DNA of 64,000 nt from Ahrensia marina (GCF_001293565.1 NZ_JXMU01000019.1:1-64000); one strand, 5' to 3'. Numbered from the stretch's first letter, positions 55,857 to 64,000 are shown. Translations and numbers: made by a program. Notes: generated by a model not told the origin, from the sequence alone.

Positions 55857-55881
55857 CAGATGCGCTAAACAAGCGCATCTG
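55857..55881. terminator. Perfect hairpin downstream of fadD
   Basis: CAGATGCGCT and AGCGCATCTG form a ten-base perfect stem around AAACA. It starts 37 bases past the fadD stop on the minus strand. No T run follows, so it may be a 3' end stabiliser or a factor-assisted terminator. Confidence 0.5.
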
Positions 55882-55917
55882 CATTGATAAATAACCGGCA
55901 AGAAAGCCTTCCCGATA

Positions 55918-57594
55918 TTAGCGAAGTTCCCGGCGCAAAATTTTACCGACATTGGTCTTCGGCAGATCGTCACGGAACTCGACAATTTTGGGACGTTTGT
56001 AGTTGGTCAGCTTGTCTGCACAATGTTTTTTCACATCGTCTTCGGTGAGGTTTGGATCTTTTTTGACCACAAACAATTTTACGACTTCGCCAGAGTGGTC
56101 GTCAGCAACACCAACCGCTGCCGCTTCTAGAATGCCTTCATGCATCACTGCGACTTCTTCAACTTCATTTGGATACACATTAAAGCCGGAGACAAGGATC
56201 ATATCCTTTTTGCGGTCAACGATATGTGTTTCACCCGCCTCGTCCATGTAGCCCATGTCACCGGAAAGAAAGAAGTTGTCTTTCGTCATAACCTTTGCGG
56301 TTTCATCAGGCCGGTTCCAGTAACCGGCCATAACCTGCGGTCCGCGAATACAGATTTCACCAACTTCGCCGATCGGCAAATCCTTGCCGTTCTCATCGCG
56401 AATGGCGATATCTGTTGATGGCATTGGCAGGCCGATAGTGCCTTTAAATTCAGTAGCATCCATGCGCATGCCTGTAGCAACAGGCGACGTTTCTGAAAGG
56501 CCATAGCCTTGCGTGATCAAGCAACCGGTCAATTCCTGCCAACGTTTCGCCACGGGAACCTGCACAGCCATGCCGCCGCCAAATGTCATGCGCAGCTTGG
56601 AGAAATCCAGCTTTCTGAAGTTCTCGTTGTTCATCAAGGCTGTAAACAGCGTATTGAGGCCGGGGAAGAAGTGGAATTCGACTTTTTCTAGCTCTTTCAC
56701 AAAGGCAGGAATGTCCCGCGGGTTTGTGATGAGTATATTATGGCCGCCTTCTTTAATGCCGACAAACGCGTTCACGGTCAGCGCGAAGATATGATAGAGC
56801 GGCAGGGCGCAAACAAAGTTGATTGTATCCGGCTTTCCTTTGTCGCGGTAACCGACATCAAGCCACATTTTTGATTGCATAATATTTGACAGAATATTGC
56901 TATGTGTAAGCGTCGCGCCTTTGGAGACACCTGTTGTGCCGCCCGTATATTGTAGGAAAGCAATATCGGAAAGTTCCTGCGGTACAGGTTTCGCAGTCTT
57001 GCCTTTTCCGTCAGATATCGCGTCCTTATAAGTAATATGTGCTGGTAAAGACCAAGATGGCACCATCTTTTTGACATGGCGGACGACCAGATTGACGATG
57101 TGACCTTTAAAGCCAAGCTCGTCACCTATTGTGCCGACGATTACATGTCTGACATCAGTCTTGCCGATAACCTGCTGCAAGGTGTTGGCGAAATTCTCAA
57201 GGAGAATAATGGCTTTCGCACCGGAGTCTTTAAGCTGGTGTTCAAGTTCGCGCGGCGTGTAAAGCGGGTTCACGTTCACAACCGTCAGGCCGGCACGTAG
57301 AATACCAATCATAACCACCGGATACTGAAGCACATTCGGCATCATGATCGCGATACGGTCGCCTTTAACAAAACCTTTTGATTGTAGATGGGCCGTAAAC
57401 GCCTTTGCCTCAGCGTCAAGCTCGGCATAGGTCATCGTCTTCCCCATACATGTGAATGCGGGCTTGCTGCCGAACCTTTCCAAGTGCTTGTCGAAAAACT
57501 CCGTAAGGGAGTTTTCAGACAATTCGTTAATTTCACCTGCGACACCTTCCGGATATGAATCCAGCCAAATGCGATCTATTTTGTTTTTGGTCAT
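55918..57594 (-). CDS. fadD: Long-chain fatty acid-CoA ligase
   Basis: FadD activates fatty acids with ATP and CoA for beta-oxidation. The 558-residue protein has the AMP-binding P-loop YTGGTTGVSKGA (about 215), the motif GYGLSETSP, the gate SGDMGYMDEAG and the C-terminal catalytic Lys in LPKTNVGKILRRELR, so it is complete. GGGGAGG lies four bases before the ATG at 57594, which fixes the start; the frame is open 39 bases further. A 16-base palindrome 119 bases upstream is a likely operator. The coxSLM operon is divergent. Confidence 0.93.
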   Translation of the reverse strand: MTKNKIDRIWLDSYPEGVAGEINELSENSLTEFFDKHLERFGSKPAFTCMGKTMTYAELDAEAKAFTAHLQSKGFVKGDRIAIMMPNVLQYPVVMIGILRAGLTVVNVNPLYTPRELEHQLKDSGAKAIILLENFANTLQQVIGKTDVRHVIVGTIGDELGFKGHIVNLVVRHVKKMVPSWSLPAHITYKDAISDGKGKTAKPVPQELSDIAFLQYTGGTTGVSKGATLTHSNILSNIMQSKMWLDVGYRDKGKPDTINFVCALPLYHIFALTVNAFVGIKEGGHNILITNPRDIPAFVKELEKVEFHFFPGLNTLFTALMNNENFRKLDFSKLRMTFGGGMAVQVPVAKRWQELTGCLITQGYGLSETSPVATGMRMDATEFKGTIGLPMPSTDIAIRDENGKDLPIGEVGEICIRGPQVMAGYWNRPDETAKVMTKDNFFLSGDMGYMDEAGETHIVDRKKDMILVSGFNVYPNEVEEVAVMHEGILEAAAVGVADDHSGEVVKLFVVKKDPNLTEDDVKKHCADKLTNYKRPKIVEFRDDLPKTNVGKILRRELR

Positions 57595-57900
57595 TTTGCC
57601 TCCCCTTACGATGTTGTCCGCACGATCTCCCAACCGTCCGGCAGCCAGTGCGGCTGCATCTATTTGTCGTTGGAAACCATCCTAAAGAGCAAATTTTCAA
57701 ACGCAAGCGATTTTGACGTTAACGTCAATCTTTGCCTGTGAAGTATTGTCATTGTTGTTTTTAGGCGCGTCTGAATGAGCAGGGATGGCTTTATTTTTGC
57801 GAATGTCTGGACAAGTCCTCATCATAGAGGCACACTTTTATCTCCCGGTGACGATCAGTCTGGGAGGGCCGATTGCCACCGTTCATTCGGGAGGATATCT
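57595..57900. promoter_or_regulatory. Divergent control region between fadD and coxS
   Basis: These 306 bases hold the fadD ribosome site, the palindrome TTGACGTTAACGTCAA (57713-57728) and the coxS ribosome site GGGAGGATATCT. A weak inverted repeat CTCCC/GGGAG flanks GGTGACGATCAGTCT just before coxS. The coxS frame is open back to 57775, but that stretch does not resemble CoxS and is taken as leader. No promoter boxes were clear enough to name. Confidence 0.5.
57713..57728. promoter_or_regulatory. Palindromic operator upstream of fadD (LiuR-like motif)
   Basis: TTGACGTTAACGTCAA is a perfect 16-base palindrome. A variant with the same TTGACGTTTACG core lies directly upstream of the nitronate monooxygenase gene (63518-63533). 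The pattern recalls the MerR-family LiuR motif known from branched-chain and fatty-acid catabolism genes of proteobacteria. Confidence 0.55.
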
Positions 57901-58392
57901 ATGGCTAAAGTTTCACTGACTGTGAACGGGAAAAACGTTGAGAAAGACGTTGAGGACCGGACATTACTGGTCCAGTTTTTACGCGAAGATGTTAATCTGA
58001 CGGGCGCACATATTGGCTGCGACACATCACAATGTGGTGCCTGTGTCGTGCATGTTGATGGGAAAGCTGTAAAAAGTTGCACGATGCTGGCAGCACAAGC
58101 ATCAGGGTGTGAAGTTACAACTATAGAAGGATTGTCCGGCGGCGGTGACTTGCATCCCGTTCAGGCGGCCTTCCGCGAGCATCATGGCTTGCAGTGCGGG
58201 TTTTGCACGCCGGGCATGATCATGGCCGCAACCGATATCATTAAACGCCACGGTACAAAGCTTGACGAGGCAACGGTACGCGCCGAGCTTGAAGGCAATA
58301 TCTGCCGGTGCACCGGCTATCATAACATTGTTAAAGCCATTCTGGACGCTGCTTCCAAAATGGACGGCGCCGCGAAAGTCGCCGCCGAATAG
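57901..58392 (+). CDS. coxS: CO-dehydrogenase-like small subunit, two [2Fe-2S] clusters
   Basis: This 163-residue cytosolic protein passes electrons from the molybdenum centre to FAD. The N-terminal plant-type ferredoxin domain has CDTSQCGAC...C (about 40-60), and the C-terminal domain has CGFCTPGM and CRCTG (about 100-140), giving eight Cys for two clusters. GGGAGGATATCT precedes the ATG at 57901. It begins the S-L-M operon; this order is the one reported for form II (BMS) clusters, whereas form I is M-S-L. It could also serve another xanthine-oxidase-family hydroxylase. Confidence 0.93.
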   Translation: MAKVSLTVNGKNVEKDVEDRTLLVQFLREDVNLTGAHIGCDTSQCGACVVHVDGKAVKSCTMLAAQASGCEVTTIEGLSGGGDLHPVQAAFREHHGLQCGFCTPGMIMAATDIIKRHGTKLDEATVRAELEGNICRCTGYHNIVKAILDAASKMDGAAKVAAE

Positions 58393-58516
58393 CTGAACAA
58401 CCCGCGCGGGTATGGTCCTGCGCGTCGAGGTAACGTCTCCGGCATTGTGAATGAAGCGCGGAGACAGGCGCTGAACGTGATAGCACTGAAAGCGCGAACT
58501 TAGCGAGGAAAGTTCA

Positions 58517-60919
58517 ATGGGAATCGAAGGTATTGGCGCACGGGTTGCGCGCAAAGAAGACAAACGCTTCATCACCGGGAAGGGACGCTACACCGACGAT
58601 ATGGTCGTAGCCGGCATGAAACACTCGGTATTTGTACGCTCCCCTCACGCTCATGCAAAAATCAAAAAAGTCGATACTGAGGCTGCTGAAAAAATGCCCG
58701 GTGTGATCGGTATATTAAACGGGCAACAACTCGCAGATGATGGCATTGGCAATATTATTTGCGGCTGGATGATCCACTCTAAAGACGGTTCTCCAATGAA
58801 TATGGGCGCTTGGCGGCCATTGGCGCAGGACACCGTTCGCTACGTTGGCGACGCGGTCTTGATCGTTGTCGCCGATACCAAGGCGCAGGCGCGCGATGCT
58901 GCAGAGGCTTGCATAGTGGAGTATGAAGAGCTTGATATTGTAACCCAGCCGGATAAGGCGCTGGCGGATGGCGCACCGCAGATACATCCCGAAGCGAAGA
59001 ATAATTTGATTTTTGATTGGGGCCTTGGCGACGAAGAAGCGACAGACAAGGCGCTGGCAAGTGCGGCGCACATCACAGAAATGGACATTGTCAACAACCG
59101 GCTTGTGCCCAACGCTATGGAGCCACGCGCTGCGCTTGGCATTTATGATGACGCTGAAGATCATTATACCTGTTATACCACCTCACAAAACCCGCATGTC
59201 GCCCGTCTGGTCATGAGCGCATTTTATAATGTTGCGCCGGAAAACAAATTACGGGTTATCGCGCCGGATGTCGGTGGTGGCTTTGGTTCTAAAATTTATA
59301 TTTATCCGGAAGAGATCGTCTGTCTTTGGGCATCAAAACGCACAGGCGTTCCAGTCAAGTGGACTGCGGACCGCACCGAGAGCTTTCTGACCGATGCACA
59401 TGGCCGCGATCATATCACCAAAGTTAAAATGGGCTTTGATGCCAACAATAATATTGTCGGTCTAAAGGTCGATACGATTGCCAATCTTGGTGCGTATATG
59501 TCTCTGTTTTCTTCAGCAACGCCGACATATCTATACGCAACGCTTCTGTCGGGGCAGTATAATATTCCGGCAATTTATGGCAATGTGCGGGCGGTTTATA
59601 CCAATACGGCACCGGTCGATGCTTACCGCGGTGCAGGGCGGCCGGAAGCGACTTATCTGCTTGAGCGCACAATGGAAACAGCGGCCCGCGAACTGGGTGT
59701 TGATCCGGCTGAACTGCGCCGTCAGAACTTCATTCGTGAGTTCCCGCATCAAACGCCTGTCATCATGAATTATGATGCCGGTGATTTCGAGGTGTCGCTG
59801 GATGCGGCGATGAAGCAGATAGATTATGCCGGATTTGCCAAACGTAAGAAAGAAGCAGAATCGCGCGGTAAGCTGCGCGGCATTGGTATGAGCTGTTACA
59901 TTGAAGCATGTGGCATTGCGCCATCTCAAGCAGTTGGCTCGCTTGGGGCGGGCGTAGGCCTGTGGGAATCTGCCGAAGTGCGCGTCAATGCCGTTGGCAC
60001 AATTGAAGTGCTGACCGGTTCTCATAGTCATGGCCAGGGTCATGAAACGACATTTGCGCAGCTGGTTTGCGAACGTTTCGGTGTCCCTATGGACAGCGTC
60101 TCGATTGTTCATGGAGATACTGACAAGGTGCAGATGGGCATGGGCACTTATGGCTCCCGCTCCGGCGCTGTCGGCATGAGTGCGATTATGAAAGCGCTGG
60201 ATAAAGTCGAGATGAAAGCCAAGAAAATTGCGGCCCATCTTTTGGAAGCCGATGAAGCTGATATCGAGATTGAAAATGGCGAATTGAAAGTTGCTGGTAC
60301 TGATAAGTCCGTACCATGGTTCCAAATGGCACTGGGGGCTTACACCGCCCACAATTTGCCCGATGGCATGGAGCCCGGATTGAAAGAGGGCGCATTTTAC
60401 GATCCGGCCAACTTTACCTTCCCTGCGGGATGCTACATCTGCGAAGTAGAGGTTGATCCTGATACCGGAACAACAAAGATCATTGATTTTGTCGCTGCCG
60501 ATGATTTTGGAAATATTATCAATCCGATGATTGTTGAAGGGCAGGTTCATGGCGGTGTCGCGCAGGGCATCGGTCAGGCGCTCATGGAGGGCACATATTA
60601 TGACCCGGATTCCGGCCAGCTCCTGACAGCGAGCTATATGGACTATCAAATGCCACGTGCGGAAGATCTGCCGAACTTCCAGCTTTCGACCTCGGTAACC
60701 GAATGTCCTCATAATCCACTTGGCATCAAAGGATGCGGTGAAGCAGGTGCGATTGGCTCACCGCCTGCTGTTATCAATGCCATTACAAATGCAATAGACA
60801 ATAATGATTTGACTATGCCGGCAACGCCGCAAGCGGTTTGGACCGCGCTGCATAACAAAGGTGGCAGCAGGGACGATAAAAACCAGTTTGATCGCCATAT
60901 TACAAAAGCTGCGAAATAA
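58517..60919 (+). CDS. coxL: CO-dehydrogenase-like large subunit, form II (AYRGAGR)
   Basis: This 800-residue subunit of the xanthine-oxidase family carries the molybdopterin cytosine dinucleotide cofactor. The active-site loop reads AYRGAGR (residues 369-375), the form II signature; form I enzymes with proven high-affinity CO oxidation have AYxCSFR with a copper-binding Cys. The base-forming Glu is in KGCGEAGAIGSPP near the end, and GGGFGSKIYIYPEE and SHSHGQGHETTFAQ contact the cofactor. GAGGAA precedes the start. True substrate is uncertain: form II enzymes may oxidise CO weakly or a different carbon compound. A structured 124-base spacer separates it from coxS. Confidence 0.92.
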   Translation: MGIEGIGARVARKEDKRFITGKGRYTDDMVVAGMKHSVFVRSPHAHAKIKKVDTEAAEKMPGVIGILNGQQLADDGIGNIICGWMIHSKDGSPMNMGAWRPLAQDTVRYVGDAVLIVVADTKAQARDAAEACIVEYEELDIVTQPDKALADGAPQIHPEAKNNLIFDWGLGDEEATDKALASAAHITEMDIVNNRLVPNAMEPRAALGIYDDAEDHYTCYTTSQNPHVARLVMSAFYNVAPENKLRVIAPDVGGGFGSKIYIYPEEIVCLWASKRTGVPVKWTADRTESFLTDAHGRDHITKVKMGFDANNNIVGLKVDTIANLGAYMSLFSSATPTYLYATLLSGQYNIPAIYGNVRAVYTNTAPVDAYRGAGRPEATYLLERTMETAARELGVDPAELRRQNFIREFPHQTPVIMNYDAGDFEVSLDAAMKQIDYAGFAKRKKEAESRGKLRGIGMSCYIEACGIAPSQAVGSLGAGVGLWESAEVRVNAVGTIEVLTGSHSHGQGHETTFAQLVCERFGVPMDSVSIVHGDTDKVQMGMGTYGSRSGAVGMSAIMKALDKVEMKAKKIAAHLLEADEADIEIENGELKVAGTDKSVPWFQMALGAYTAHNLPDGMEPGLKEGAFYDPANFTFPAGCYICEVEVDPDTGTTKIIDFVAADDFGNIINPMIVEGQVHGGVAQGIGQALMEGTYYDPDSGQLLTASYMDYQMPRAEDLPNFQLSTSVTECPHNPLGIKGCGEAGAIGSPPAVINAITNAIDNNDLTMPATPQAVWTALHNKGGSRDDKNQFDRHITKAAK

Positions 60920-60943
60920 TCCGCGCTAAGAGAGGATAAGAAC

Positions 60944-61744
60944 ATGTACGATACAAAATATCACCGTGCTTCGAGCCTGGATGAAGCGGCTAAAATATTT
61001 GCTAGCGCAGATGATGGCGCGTTTCTTTCAGGTGGCCAAACATTGCTGCCAACGATGAAGCAGCGTTTGGCGGCGCCATCTGATCTTGTTGACTTGACCC
61101 ACATCGACGGTTTGAGCGGTGTGAGCGTGGATGGAGATACAGTCAAGATCGGCGGATTGACCACGCATTACGAGGTCAATCAGGATAATGCATTAAGCAA
61201 AGCATGTCCTGCATTGGCTCGAATGGCTGGCTGGATCGGCGATCCACAAGTGCGCCATCGCGGCACAATTGGCGGTTCGCTTGCCAACAACGATCCTGCG
61301 GCAGATTATCCGGCTGCAATGCTGGCGCTTAATGCAACCATTCATACAAATAAGCGGGAGATTGCCGCTGACGACTTCTTCACTGGCATGTTTGAAACCG
61401 CACTGGAGGAAGGTGAAATCGTAACGGCGGTTTCATTTAAGAGTGTCGATAAATGCGGCTATGAGAAATTCCGCAATCCGGCTTCGCGTTACGCCATGGC
61501 CGGTGTTTTTGCCGCAAAGGCGAAAGACGGTTCTGTCCGCATTGGCGTTACCGGCGCTGGCGACGACGGCGTCTTTCGATGGACTGAGGCCGAAGAGGCG
61601 CTTGCATCAAACTGGTCAGCAGATGCATTAGACAGTTGTGACGTAGATAGTTCGGGTCTGATGAGTGATATCCATGCCAGCGCTGCATATCGCGCAAATT
61701 TGGTAAAGGTAATGACCAAACGCGCTGTTTCTTCTGCTGATTAA
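60944..61744 (+). CDS. coxM: CO-dehydrogenase-like FAD subunit
   Basis: CoxM binds FAD and hands electrons to quinone or another acceptor. The 266-residue protein has both FAD motifs of the family, AGGQTLLPTMKxR-like (SGGQTLLPTMKQRL, about 27-40) and GTIGGSLANNDPAADYP (about 107-123). Length is a little below the 280-290 usual. AGAGGATAAGAAC precedes the start, 24 bases after coxL. It is the last cox gene here: no coxD, coxE, coxF or other maturation genes follow, and an intrinsic terminator lies 19 bases beyond the stop. Confidence 0.92.
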   Translation: MYDTKYHRASSLDEAAKIFASADDGAFLSGGQTLLPTMKQRLAAPSDLVDLTHIDGLSGVSVDGDTVKIGGLTTHYEVNQDNALSKACPALARMAGWIGDPQVRHRGTIGGSLANNDPAADYPAAMLALNATIHTNKREIAADDFFTGMFETALEEGEIVTAVSFKSVDKCGYEKFRNPASRYAMAGVFAAKAKDGSVRIGVTGAGDDGVFRWTEAEEALASNWSADALDSCDVDSSGLMSDIHASAAYRANLVKVMTKRAVSSAD

Positions 61745-61762
61745 TGGCTTTCAATTAAAATT

Positions 61763-61791
61763 AAGCCCGTACATTTCATGTGCGGGCTTTT
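61763..61791 (+). terminator. Intrinsic terminator of the coxSLM operon
   Basis: AAGCCCGTACAT pairs with ATGTGCGGGCTT (12 pairs including one G-T) around TTC, followed by TTTTG. A matching A/T-rich start makes it partly bidirectional, which could also serve the convergent L,D-transpeptidase gene. Confidence 0.88.
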
Positions 61792-61813
61792 GTCATTGCT
61801 TATTCAGGCAGGG

Positions 61814-62380
61814 TCAAATAACAACGACACGAGCGCCGATTGGCACGCGATCGTACAAATCTTCAACATGTGCATTGATCATACGAATACATCCATTGGA
61901 AACGGACCGGCCGATAGATGAAGGCTGTGTGGTGCCGTGGATGCGGTAATATGTATCGCGTTTGCCCTTATACAAATAGAGCGCGCGCGAACCCAGCGGA
62001 TTGCCGGGGCCGCCAGGAACGCCGCCCGCATATTTTTTATATTTGCCCGGCTCACGGCGGATCATATTTGCGGTTGGTGTCCATGTGGGCCATTTGGCCT
62101 TTCGGCGGATCGTCGCGGTGCCTTTAAAGGCAAGTCCGGCTTTGCCGACACCTACGCCATAGCGGCGCGCACGATGTGCGCTTTCAACCAAATAGAGGAA
62201 ATGGTTGCGTGGATCGACAATGATTGTACCGCGCTTGTAGTTCGATCTGTAACGGACCGATTGAGGCAGAAACTTGCGCGCAATGGTAAAACCTTGAGCT
62301 TTGTGTGCCAGCGCACCGCTTGTTGTGAGGACCAGCGCAGATGTTGTTGCACCTAACAGAAAACGACGTCGTGTGATCAT
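61814..62380 (-). CDS. L,D-transpeptidase (YkuD family), Tat signal
   Basis: This 188-residue periplasmic enzyme should modify peptidoglycan crosslinks. It starts with a twin-arginine signal (MITRRRFLLGATTSALVL) ending near GALA-HK. The YkuD domain fills the rest (about 45-188) with YRIHGTTQPSSIGRSVSNGCIRM, in which the His and Cys of the active site lie in HGT and SNGCIRM. No extra binding domain is present. It shares the layout of the protein encoded at 11.4 kb. The cell thus sends at least two YkuD enzymes out by the Tat route. Confidence 0.9.
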   Translation of the reverse strand: MITRRRFLLGATTSALVLTTSGALAHKAQGFTIARKFLPQSVRYRSNYKRGTIIVDPRNHFLYLVESAHRARRYGVGVGKAGLAFKGTATIRRKAKWPTWTPTANMIRREPGKYKKYAGGVPGGPGNPLGSRALYLYKGKRDTYYRIHGTTQPSSIGRSVSNGCIRMINAHVEDLYDRVPIGARVVVI

Positions 62381-62539
62381 TTGAATATTTCCAGTTTAAA
62401 CCGCGTCAAACGAGCTCATCGCTCACTTAAGAGTGAGCGTAAAACTTCCTTCGCAAACAGTGCTGGAAAATGTTTAACGAATCCAGCAACTGCCCATCAA
62501 AGTTATGTGAACACGATTGAACGGCTTAAAAAGAAAATA

Positions 62540-63505
62540 TTAGTTTTTTGCTATTCTGGCTTTGGCCGCCGCATATTCTCCTGCCAGACGATCAACTAAT
62601 TTGGCCGCCGGTCCGACGGATTTGACAGCACCGATGCCTTGGCCACATCCCCAAATATCTTTCCATGCTTTGGAACCTTCTTTCGACGCTTCTTCGAAGT
62701 CCATTTTTGAAGGATCTGCTTCGGGAAGATTTTCCGGGTCCATGCCCGCATTTTCAATGGAAGGCGCAAGATAATTGCCATGTATTCCGGTGAAATAATT
62801 GGAATAGACAATATCTTTGGCGGCACTATCGACGATCATCTGTTTGTATTCATCAACGGCGCGCGCTTCATCTGTCGCAATGAAAGGCGAACCGATATAG
62901 GCCATGTCCGCGCCCATCGCTTGAGCCGCAAGAACAGCATCGCCGGTCGAAATCGAACCTGACAGAAGTAACGGGCCGTCAAACCACTCGCGAATTTCTT
63001 GAACAAGAGCGAATGGAGAAAGGGAGCCGGCGTGACCACCGGCACCGGCTGCAACAGCAATCAGACCATCTGCGCCTTTTCGAATAGCGGAATTGGCGTG
63101 GCGATTATTGATAACATCGTGCAGCACGACGCCGCCATAAGAATGGATCGCCGCGTTCACTTCAGGAACAGCACCAAGCGATGAAATCACGATTGGCACC
63201 TTGTACTTCACGCACATGCGCAAATCATGCTCCAGTCTTTTGTTTGATGGATGCACGATCTGATTAACAGCGAAAGGTGCTGCTGGTTTGTCGGGATTGG
63301 CAGCATTGTGATCGGCCAGACCTTCGGTGATTTCTGCCAGCCATTCATCAACCTGCGCTTCAGGACGCGCATTAAGGGCGGGAAAGGATCCGACAACACC
63401 GGCCTTGCACTGTGCCATAACAAGAGGCGGATGCGAAATAATAAAAAGAGGTGCTGCCACAACTGGCAAACGTAGATTGTCTTTCAAAATTGCTGGCAGT
63501 GTCAT
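62540..63505 (-). CDS. Nitronate monooxygenase/2-nitropropane dioxygenase-like flavoprotein
   Basis: This 321-residue FMN protein has a TIM barrel of the NMO family. FMN and catalytic elements are PVVAAPLFIISHPPLV at the start, AAGAGGHAGSLSPF with the conserved His (about residue 165), and SGSISTGDAVLAAQAMGADMAYIGSPF (in part) for phosphate binding. Such enzymes detoxify alkyl nitronates such as propionate 3-nitronate, but many members are enoyl reductases or unknown. GAGG precedes the ATG. A TTGACGTTTACGTAAA site just upstream resembles the palindrome before fadD, which ties it to acid catabolism. Confidence 0.85.
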   Translation of the reverse strand: MTLPAILKDNLRLPVVAAPLFIISHPPLVMAQCKAGVVGSFPALNARPEAQVDEWLAEITEGLADHNAANPDKPAAPFAVNQIVHPSNKRLEHDLRMCVKYKVPIVISSLGAVPEVNAAIHSYGGVVLHDVINNRHANSAIRKGADGLIAVAAGAGGHAGSLSPFALVQEIREWFDGPLLLSGSISTGDAVLAAQAMGADMAYIGSPFIATDEARAVDEYKQMIVDSAAKDIVYSNYFTGIHGNYLAPSIENAGMDPENLPEADPSKMDFEEASKEGSKAWKDIWGCGQGIGAVKSVGPAAKLVDRLAGEYAAAKARIAKN

Positions 63506-63517
63506 ATGAACCTCACA

Positions 63518-63533
63518 TTGACGTTTACGTAAA
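63518..63533. promoter_or_regulatory. Palindromic operator upstream of the nitronate monooxygenase gene
   Basis: TTGACGTTTACGTAAA is an imperfect palindrome that matches 13 of 16 bases of the perfect palindrome before fadD. It ends 13 bases from the start codon, a position suited to repression. Confidence 0.5.
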
Positions 63534-63788
63534 TGACAATTAAATCAACTTATCTCATGAGGCAAGGTTGATTTTGTGTATTTCAGAACTTGAGCCGAGC
63601 GGTGCGTATTGGTCGAAAAACTCTAAACTGTCATCCTTGAAACAGGCGGGGCTGACCTTGGGGATTAAATGCTATTCCGGCGGCATAGCGGCTGCTTATA
63701 CTTTTCAATCAATGATAATTATGCCATGTCCAGAAGATGGTGGGCGCGGCGCAAACAACTTGCGCCAAAAATAGTGGGAATTGGTCTC

Positions 63789-64000
63789 GTGAGTAACTTG
63801 GAAACCGCATTGCGGTCCGCATTGAAAAAGGGTGATATTAAAGACCCTATTTTTCGGCGCAAAGTTTACGAATCTGCAGCCAATGCTATGCACCGCTCGC
63901 TTGAAGCGCGTGGCAATGCGACCAAAGAAGCGATAGATGCGCAAAACAAGCGACTTGCCGAAGTTATTCGAACGATCGAAGCTGACTTAAAGGCCGCGCC
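63789..64000 (+). CDS. Unrecognised protein, N-terminal part (cut by window edge)
   Basis: The frame from GTG at 63789 runs open to the window end (70 codons). It reads as a charged helical protein (LRSALKKGD, FRRKVYESAANAM, RSLEARGN, then NKRLAEVIRTIEADL), with codon use like its neighbours. The same frame is open back to an ATG at 63726, adding 21 residues rich in Arg and Trp, but that ATG has no ribosome site; GGGA lies ten bases before the GTG. I do not recognise the family. It has the look of the cytosolic start of a rhizobial protein with a later membrane or coiled-coil part. Confidence 0.65.
   Translation, partial: MSNLETALRSALKKGDIKDPIFRRKVYESAANAMHRSLEARGNATKEAIDAQNKRLAEVIRTIEADLKAA

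Noticed and set aside
59531-60712. 393-codon open frame on the minus strand opposite coxL
   Set aside because: It lies wholly within coxL, which has full family motifs. The antisense protein is rich in His, Arg and Cys with no family pattern, as expected from codon bias on the opposite strand.
63568-63774. 68-codon plus-strand frame near the right end
   Set aside because: It has no ribosome site, has mixed composition and is overlapped by a more convincing frame that starts at 63726 or 63789.
1-64000. CRISPR array, prophage, insertion sequence or replication origin
   Set aside because: No regularly spaced repeats, phage structural genes, transposase motifs or DnaA-box cluster were seen on reading both strands. 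The rpmH-rnpA region is not flanked by dnaA here.

Overview
This window looks like chromosomal DNA of an alphaproteobacterium of the order Hyphomicrobiales (Rhizobiales), with GC content near half by eye. The evidence is a core gene order typical of that group: rpmH-rnpA-yidC-engB-argB, an HAD 5'-nucleotidase, dapD-dapE, truA-fmt-def, recR, ybaB-dnaX next to the SRP RNA gene, and pheA-kdsB next to a CycM-type cytochrome c. Other signs are a DnaX of the rhizobial type that lacks most zinc-ligand cysteines, and a fragment at the left edge of a repeat common in rhizobial genomes. No phage, transposase, integrase or CRISPR array is visible, and every recognised gene is intact except the one cut by the right edge.

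Layout. 0-8.7 kb (minus strand): a Yej-type peptide ABC importer operon with two solute-binding proteins, two permeases, a double ATPase and a coupled 2-hydroxyacid dehydrogenase. 8.7-25.2 kb: membrane-bound cytochrome c, kdsB, pheA, an L,D-transpeptidase, nudC, a HIT protein, SRP RNA, dnaX, ybaB, an extensin-type protein, two small-molecule exporters, recR, a lytic transglycosylase, a VIT-family transporter, rmuC, then def-fmt-truA. 25.2-30.9 kb: the lysine/peptidoglycan genes dapD and dapE with three small membrane proteins between or beside them, a LOG-family protein, a small charged protein and an HAD phosphatase. 31-37.2 kb: DMT permease, IMPACT protein, argB, engB, an inserted hexapeptide acetyltransferase, yidC, rnpA and rpmH.

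37.5-41.3 kb: a TVP38/TMEM64 membrane protein, a mercuric-reductase-like flavoprotein and an orphan histidine kinase, all in one direction, possibly an uncharacterised redox/membrane sensing unit. 41.4-48.2 kb: tRNA-Arg(ACG), a divergent VOC/TetR pair with two visible operator palindromes, an Lrp/AsnC regulator followed by a semialdehyde dehydrogenase and an omega-aminotransferase (amine or GABA catabolism), and pyrC-pyrE. 48.4-57.6 kb: SDR, a small membrane protein, CoxG, a PiT phosphate transporter, Nudix, a pentonate dehydratase, pgi and fadD. 57.9-61.7 kb: a form II CO-dehydrogenase-like coxS-coxL-coxM operon. 61.8-64 kb: a second L,D-transpeptidase, a nitronate monooxygenase-like flavoprotein and the start of an unrecognised gene.

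Regulatory signals readable from the sequence include a pair of ACATAC-type palindromes at the TetR/VOC promoter, related ACGT-centred palindromes upstream of fadD and of the nitronate monooxygenase gene (suggesting one shared regulator of acid catabolism outside the window), an inverted repeat between the Lrp-type regulator and its presumed target operon, and several intrinsic terminators. I found no single spectacular new system. The TVP38-flavoprotein-kinase cluster and the shared palindromes are the best leads.
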